NCBI RefSeq assembly: GCF_001792815.1
Contig: NZ_CP017674.1
Coordinates: forward strand, 620,001 to 684,000
Origin: Microbacterium sp. BH-3-3-3
GTDB taxonomy: Bacteria > Actinomycetota > Actinomycetes > Actinomycetales > Microbacteriaceae
Direction: 5' to 3'
Length of the DNA: 64,000 nucleotides
Position numbers and translations under genes: made by a program. How positions within the stretch are numbered: position 1 is the first letter of the stretch; the number at the start of each line of letters is the position of its first letter. Under the pieces are notes generated by a model that saw only the letters and a list, made by a program, of their open reading frames with translations, made no database searches and was not told where the DNA came from. This document shows positions 62,356 through 64,000 of the stretch, one piece after another.

Positions 62356-62934
62356 ATGACCATCGAGATCCTCCCCGCGACCGGCGACCGCTTCGACGAC
62401 GCCGAGACGGCGCTCGACAGCGGTGACGGCCCCGAGTGCCAATGCCAGTGGTGGCTGCTGCCGAACGGCCCCTGGAAAGAGGCGTCCGTCGATCAGCGCA
62501 CCGAGCTGTTTCGCGCCGAGCTCGACGGGCCGCGCCCGCCGGGCCTCATCGCCTACGTCGACGGCGAGCCCGCGGGATGGGTGCGCGTCGGCCCCCGTGT
62601 CGCGCAGCCCCGTCTGCTGCGCACACGCGACGTGACCTCGTCGCCCGCCGAGAGCCTCGACGCCGATGATGTCTGGGCGGTCTCGTGCTTCGTCGTGCGC
62701 ACGCAGCACCGCGGGCGGGGCCTCGCGGCGAAGCTGCTGGATGCCGCGATCTTCACCGCCCGAGAAGCCGGCGCCCGGGTGGTCGAGGGGTATCCCCTCG
62801 ACCCGAAAGCGGCGAAGCGCTCGTCGAACCAGCTCTTCCGCGGCACGGTGTCGGTGTTCGAAGACGCGGGGTTCACCATCGTCGACCGGCCGAAGCCCGA
62901 CCGCGCGCTCGTCTCGCTCACCCTGCGGGACTGA
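62356..62934 (+). CDS. GNAT-family N-acetyltransferase
   Basis: Acetyltransferase-like protein of 192 aa. The CoA-binding motif A is DVWAVSCFVVRTQHRGRGLAAKLLDAAIFTAREAGARVVEGYPLD (RxxGxG/A as HRGRGLA), followed by SVFEDAGFTIVDRP. The N-terminal part with Cys/Trp (ECQCQWWLLPNG) matches a GNAT subgroup of unknown substrate. ATG 62356 is chosen; the frame upstream is non-coding and overlaps tRNA pieces. Confidence 0.9.
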   Translation: MTIEILPATGDRFDDAETALDSGDGPECQCQWWLLPNGPWKEASVDQRTELFRAELDGPRPPGLIAYVDGEPAGWVRVGPRVAQPRLLRTRDVTSSPAESLDADDVWAVSCFVVRTQHRGRGLAAKLLDAAIFTAREAGARVVEGYPLDPKAAKRSSNQLFRGTVSVFEDAGFTIVDRPKPDRALVSLTLRD

Positions 62935-63098
62935 CCCGCGCGCGCCCGCGGTCACGCCAGCGCCAGCGCCCGTGACCGTGCCCGCGTGAGCCCCCGCGCC
63001 GTACGCCAGCAGCACCGACCCGTGTCGGTAACGGCGCCCGAGACGCCCACCCGCAGCACCCCACTTACGATGGGAGTTCCCCCGACGAGAGACCTGAC

Positions 63099-63482
63099 AT
63101 GACCGACGCCCCCACCAGCGCCCGCGTCGACGCGTGGCTGTGGGCGGTGCGCGTCTACAAGACCCGGTCGGCCGCAACGACCGCATGCCGCGCGGGTCAC
63201 GTGCGCGTCAACGGCGACCGGGCCAAGGCGGCTCAGCCGGTGCGTCCGGGCGACGAGTTGCGGGTGCGCGTTCAGGGCTTCGACCGAATCCTGGTGGTGA
63301 AGAAGACCATCGCCAAGCGCGTAGGAGCAGCCCTCGTCGCTGAGTCGGTCGATGACCGCACTCCCCCACCGCCCCCGCGCGAGAGCGTGCCGTTCGTTCC
63401 CGTCCGCGACCGGGGAGCCGGTCGGCCGACCAAGCGTGATCGCCGCGACATCGAGAAGCTGCGCGGCCGAGACGGCGAGTGA
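63099..63482 (+). CDS. S4-domain RNA-binding protein (Hsp15/RqcP-like)
   Basis: Basic protein of 127 aa. Residues ~8-70 form an S4 RNA-binding motif (RVDAWLWAVRVYKTRSAATTACRAGHVRVNGDRAKAAQPVRPGDELRV). Its size matches Hsp15-like proteins, which bind stalled 50S-peptidyl-tRNA complexes in ribosome rescue. The C-terminal extension is Pro/Arg-rich. Stand-alone gene. Confidence 0.9.
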   Translation: MTDAPTSARVDAWLWAVRVYKTRSAATTACRAGHVRVNGDRAKAAQPVRPGDELRVRVQGFDRILVVKKTIAKRVGAALVAESVDDRTPPPPPRESVPFVPVRDRGAGRPTKRDRRDIEKLRGRDGE

Positions 63483-63494
63483 GGCATCAGCCGC

Positions 63495-63734
63495 CACGAC
63501 CCGGCGGCCGCAACCCCGCGCACAACCTCCGCGGTGCGCACAACCTCAGCCACCCACGCCTGAATCGCACAGAGGTTGCGCGCATCGCTGAGCGTGCGCC
63601 GCGCCACGACCCCACCGCCGCGCCGCACCGAACCAGCCACACACACGACCCGGCGGTCGCACCCCGCGCACAACCTCCGCGATGCGCACAACTTCCGCCA
63701 CCCACGCCTGAATCGCACGGAGGTTGCGCGCATC
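63495..63734. repeat. two ~91-bp direct repeats with internal GCGCACAACCTC words
   Basis: Copy 1 63495-63586 and copy 2 63644-63734, about 149 bp apart start to start, nearly identical. Each has GCGCACAACCTCCGCG, GCGCACAAC, TGAATCGCAC and GAGGTTGCGCGC, i.e. direct and inverted versions of one word, so it can fold. The 320-bp stretch between the S4 gene and the next gene holds nothing else. Confidence 0.8.
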
Positions 63735-63801
63735 ATGACCGTGCGCCGAGCCGCGACAACCCCGCAGCGCCGGCGAACGAGCCCGACGCACGCGCGTGAG
63801 C

Positions 63802-64000
63802 TCAGTCCAACTGCTCCAGCAACCACCGCGTGCCCTGCACGACAGCGCCGAGCTCCTGCACCCGCGCGGCGAGGCCCCGATCGCTCGTCACGACGATCAC
63901 CGGGCTGTGCAGCGCGACCAGCTCGCGCGTGACGGCGACGATCTCATCGTCTCCGGAACCCTCCGCGATGCGCACCGAGACCCCCGCCTCGTCGACGGTG
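63802..64000 (-). CDS. NYN/YacP-like RNA-binding domain protein, C-terminal end only
   Basis: The visible 65 residues (VRIAEGSGDDEIVAVTRELVALHSPVIVVTSDRGLAARV... WLLEQLD) resemble the end of a NYN/YacP PIN-like domain, with the typical acidic DD and VVTSDRGLAARV strand-loop carrying a catalytic Asp. The gene begins beyond the right edge. A nuclease/RNA-processing role is known for the family and is tentative here. Confidence 0.75.
   Translation of the reverse strand, partial: TVDEAGVSVRIAEGSGDDEIVAVTRELVALHSPVIVVTSDRGLAARVQELGAVVQGTRWLLEQLD

Overview
The window is high-GC actinobacterial DNA. Codon use, Shine-Dalgarno-led GTG/ATG starts and the gene content (DUF222-HNH protein, JetABC, MacB-type transporters) fit Microbacteriaceae, most likely Microbacterium; this is an inference from composition and content, not a database match.

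Bases 1-36,200 read as chromosomal backbone with some accessory genes. On the left is a Wadjet-type condensin defence operon, jetA (5' end outside the window), jetB and jetC, with no jetD downstream. Next come a VOC protein, a DUF222-HNH protein with a repeat-coded linker, a MocR regulator, an ArsR-MFS pair, a CPA1 Na+/H+ antiporter, a barstar-like gene, a tiny ORF, a YnfA-like membrane protein, a two-component system divergent from a MacB-like ABC exporter, a zinc metallopeptidase, an AraC/DUF2000 pair and a MarR gene. From 22.8 to 30.2 kb lies a LacI-controlled carbohydrate operon (Gfo/Idh dehydrogenase, ABC binding protein, two permeases, ThuA-like protein, second dehydrogenase) with a perfect 18-bp operator. 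A secreted ricin-lectin zincin and a copper operon (CPH-type P-ATPase and multicopper oxidase behind a CsoR-like operator) complete the left arm.

Bases 36,234-62,179 are an integrated island at a tRNA-Pro(GGG) gene. The native tRNA gene appears split at its anticodon loop: the 3' half and native terminator lie at 36.2 kb and the 5' half at 62.2 kb. Joined at the shared 8-bp CTGGGGGT they rebuild a perfect 74-nt cloverleaf. A complete but slightly different tRNA-Pro sits just inside the right end and presumably replaces the function. No integrase is visible. The outer island genes are an orphan 805-aa protein (left) and the N-terminal part of a SMODS/CD-NTase nucleotidyltransferase cut by an IS3-family element (right), suggesting a destroyed CBASS-type defence locus.

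Between them lie two catabolic modules. The first (38.8-54.0 kb) has a MarR regulator, a DUF3237 protein, an amidohydrolase, two hydrolases, a complete peptide-type ABC importer, an LLM-class flavin monooxygenase, an NTF2-like protein and a flavin reductase fused to a GntR/FCD regulator. Two of its transcription units share an almost identical promoter/operator. The second (54.4-59.7 kb) is an amine-oxidation operon: cupin, flavin amine oxidase, APC permease and aldehyde dehydrogenase, divergent from a TetR gene whose palindromic operator lies inside the promoter spacer.

Bases 62,212-64,000 return to backbone: a GNAT acetyltransferase, an S4/Hsp15-like RNA-binding protein, a duplicated ~90-bp repeat and the end of a NYN/YacP-like gene.
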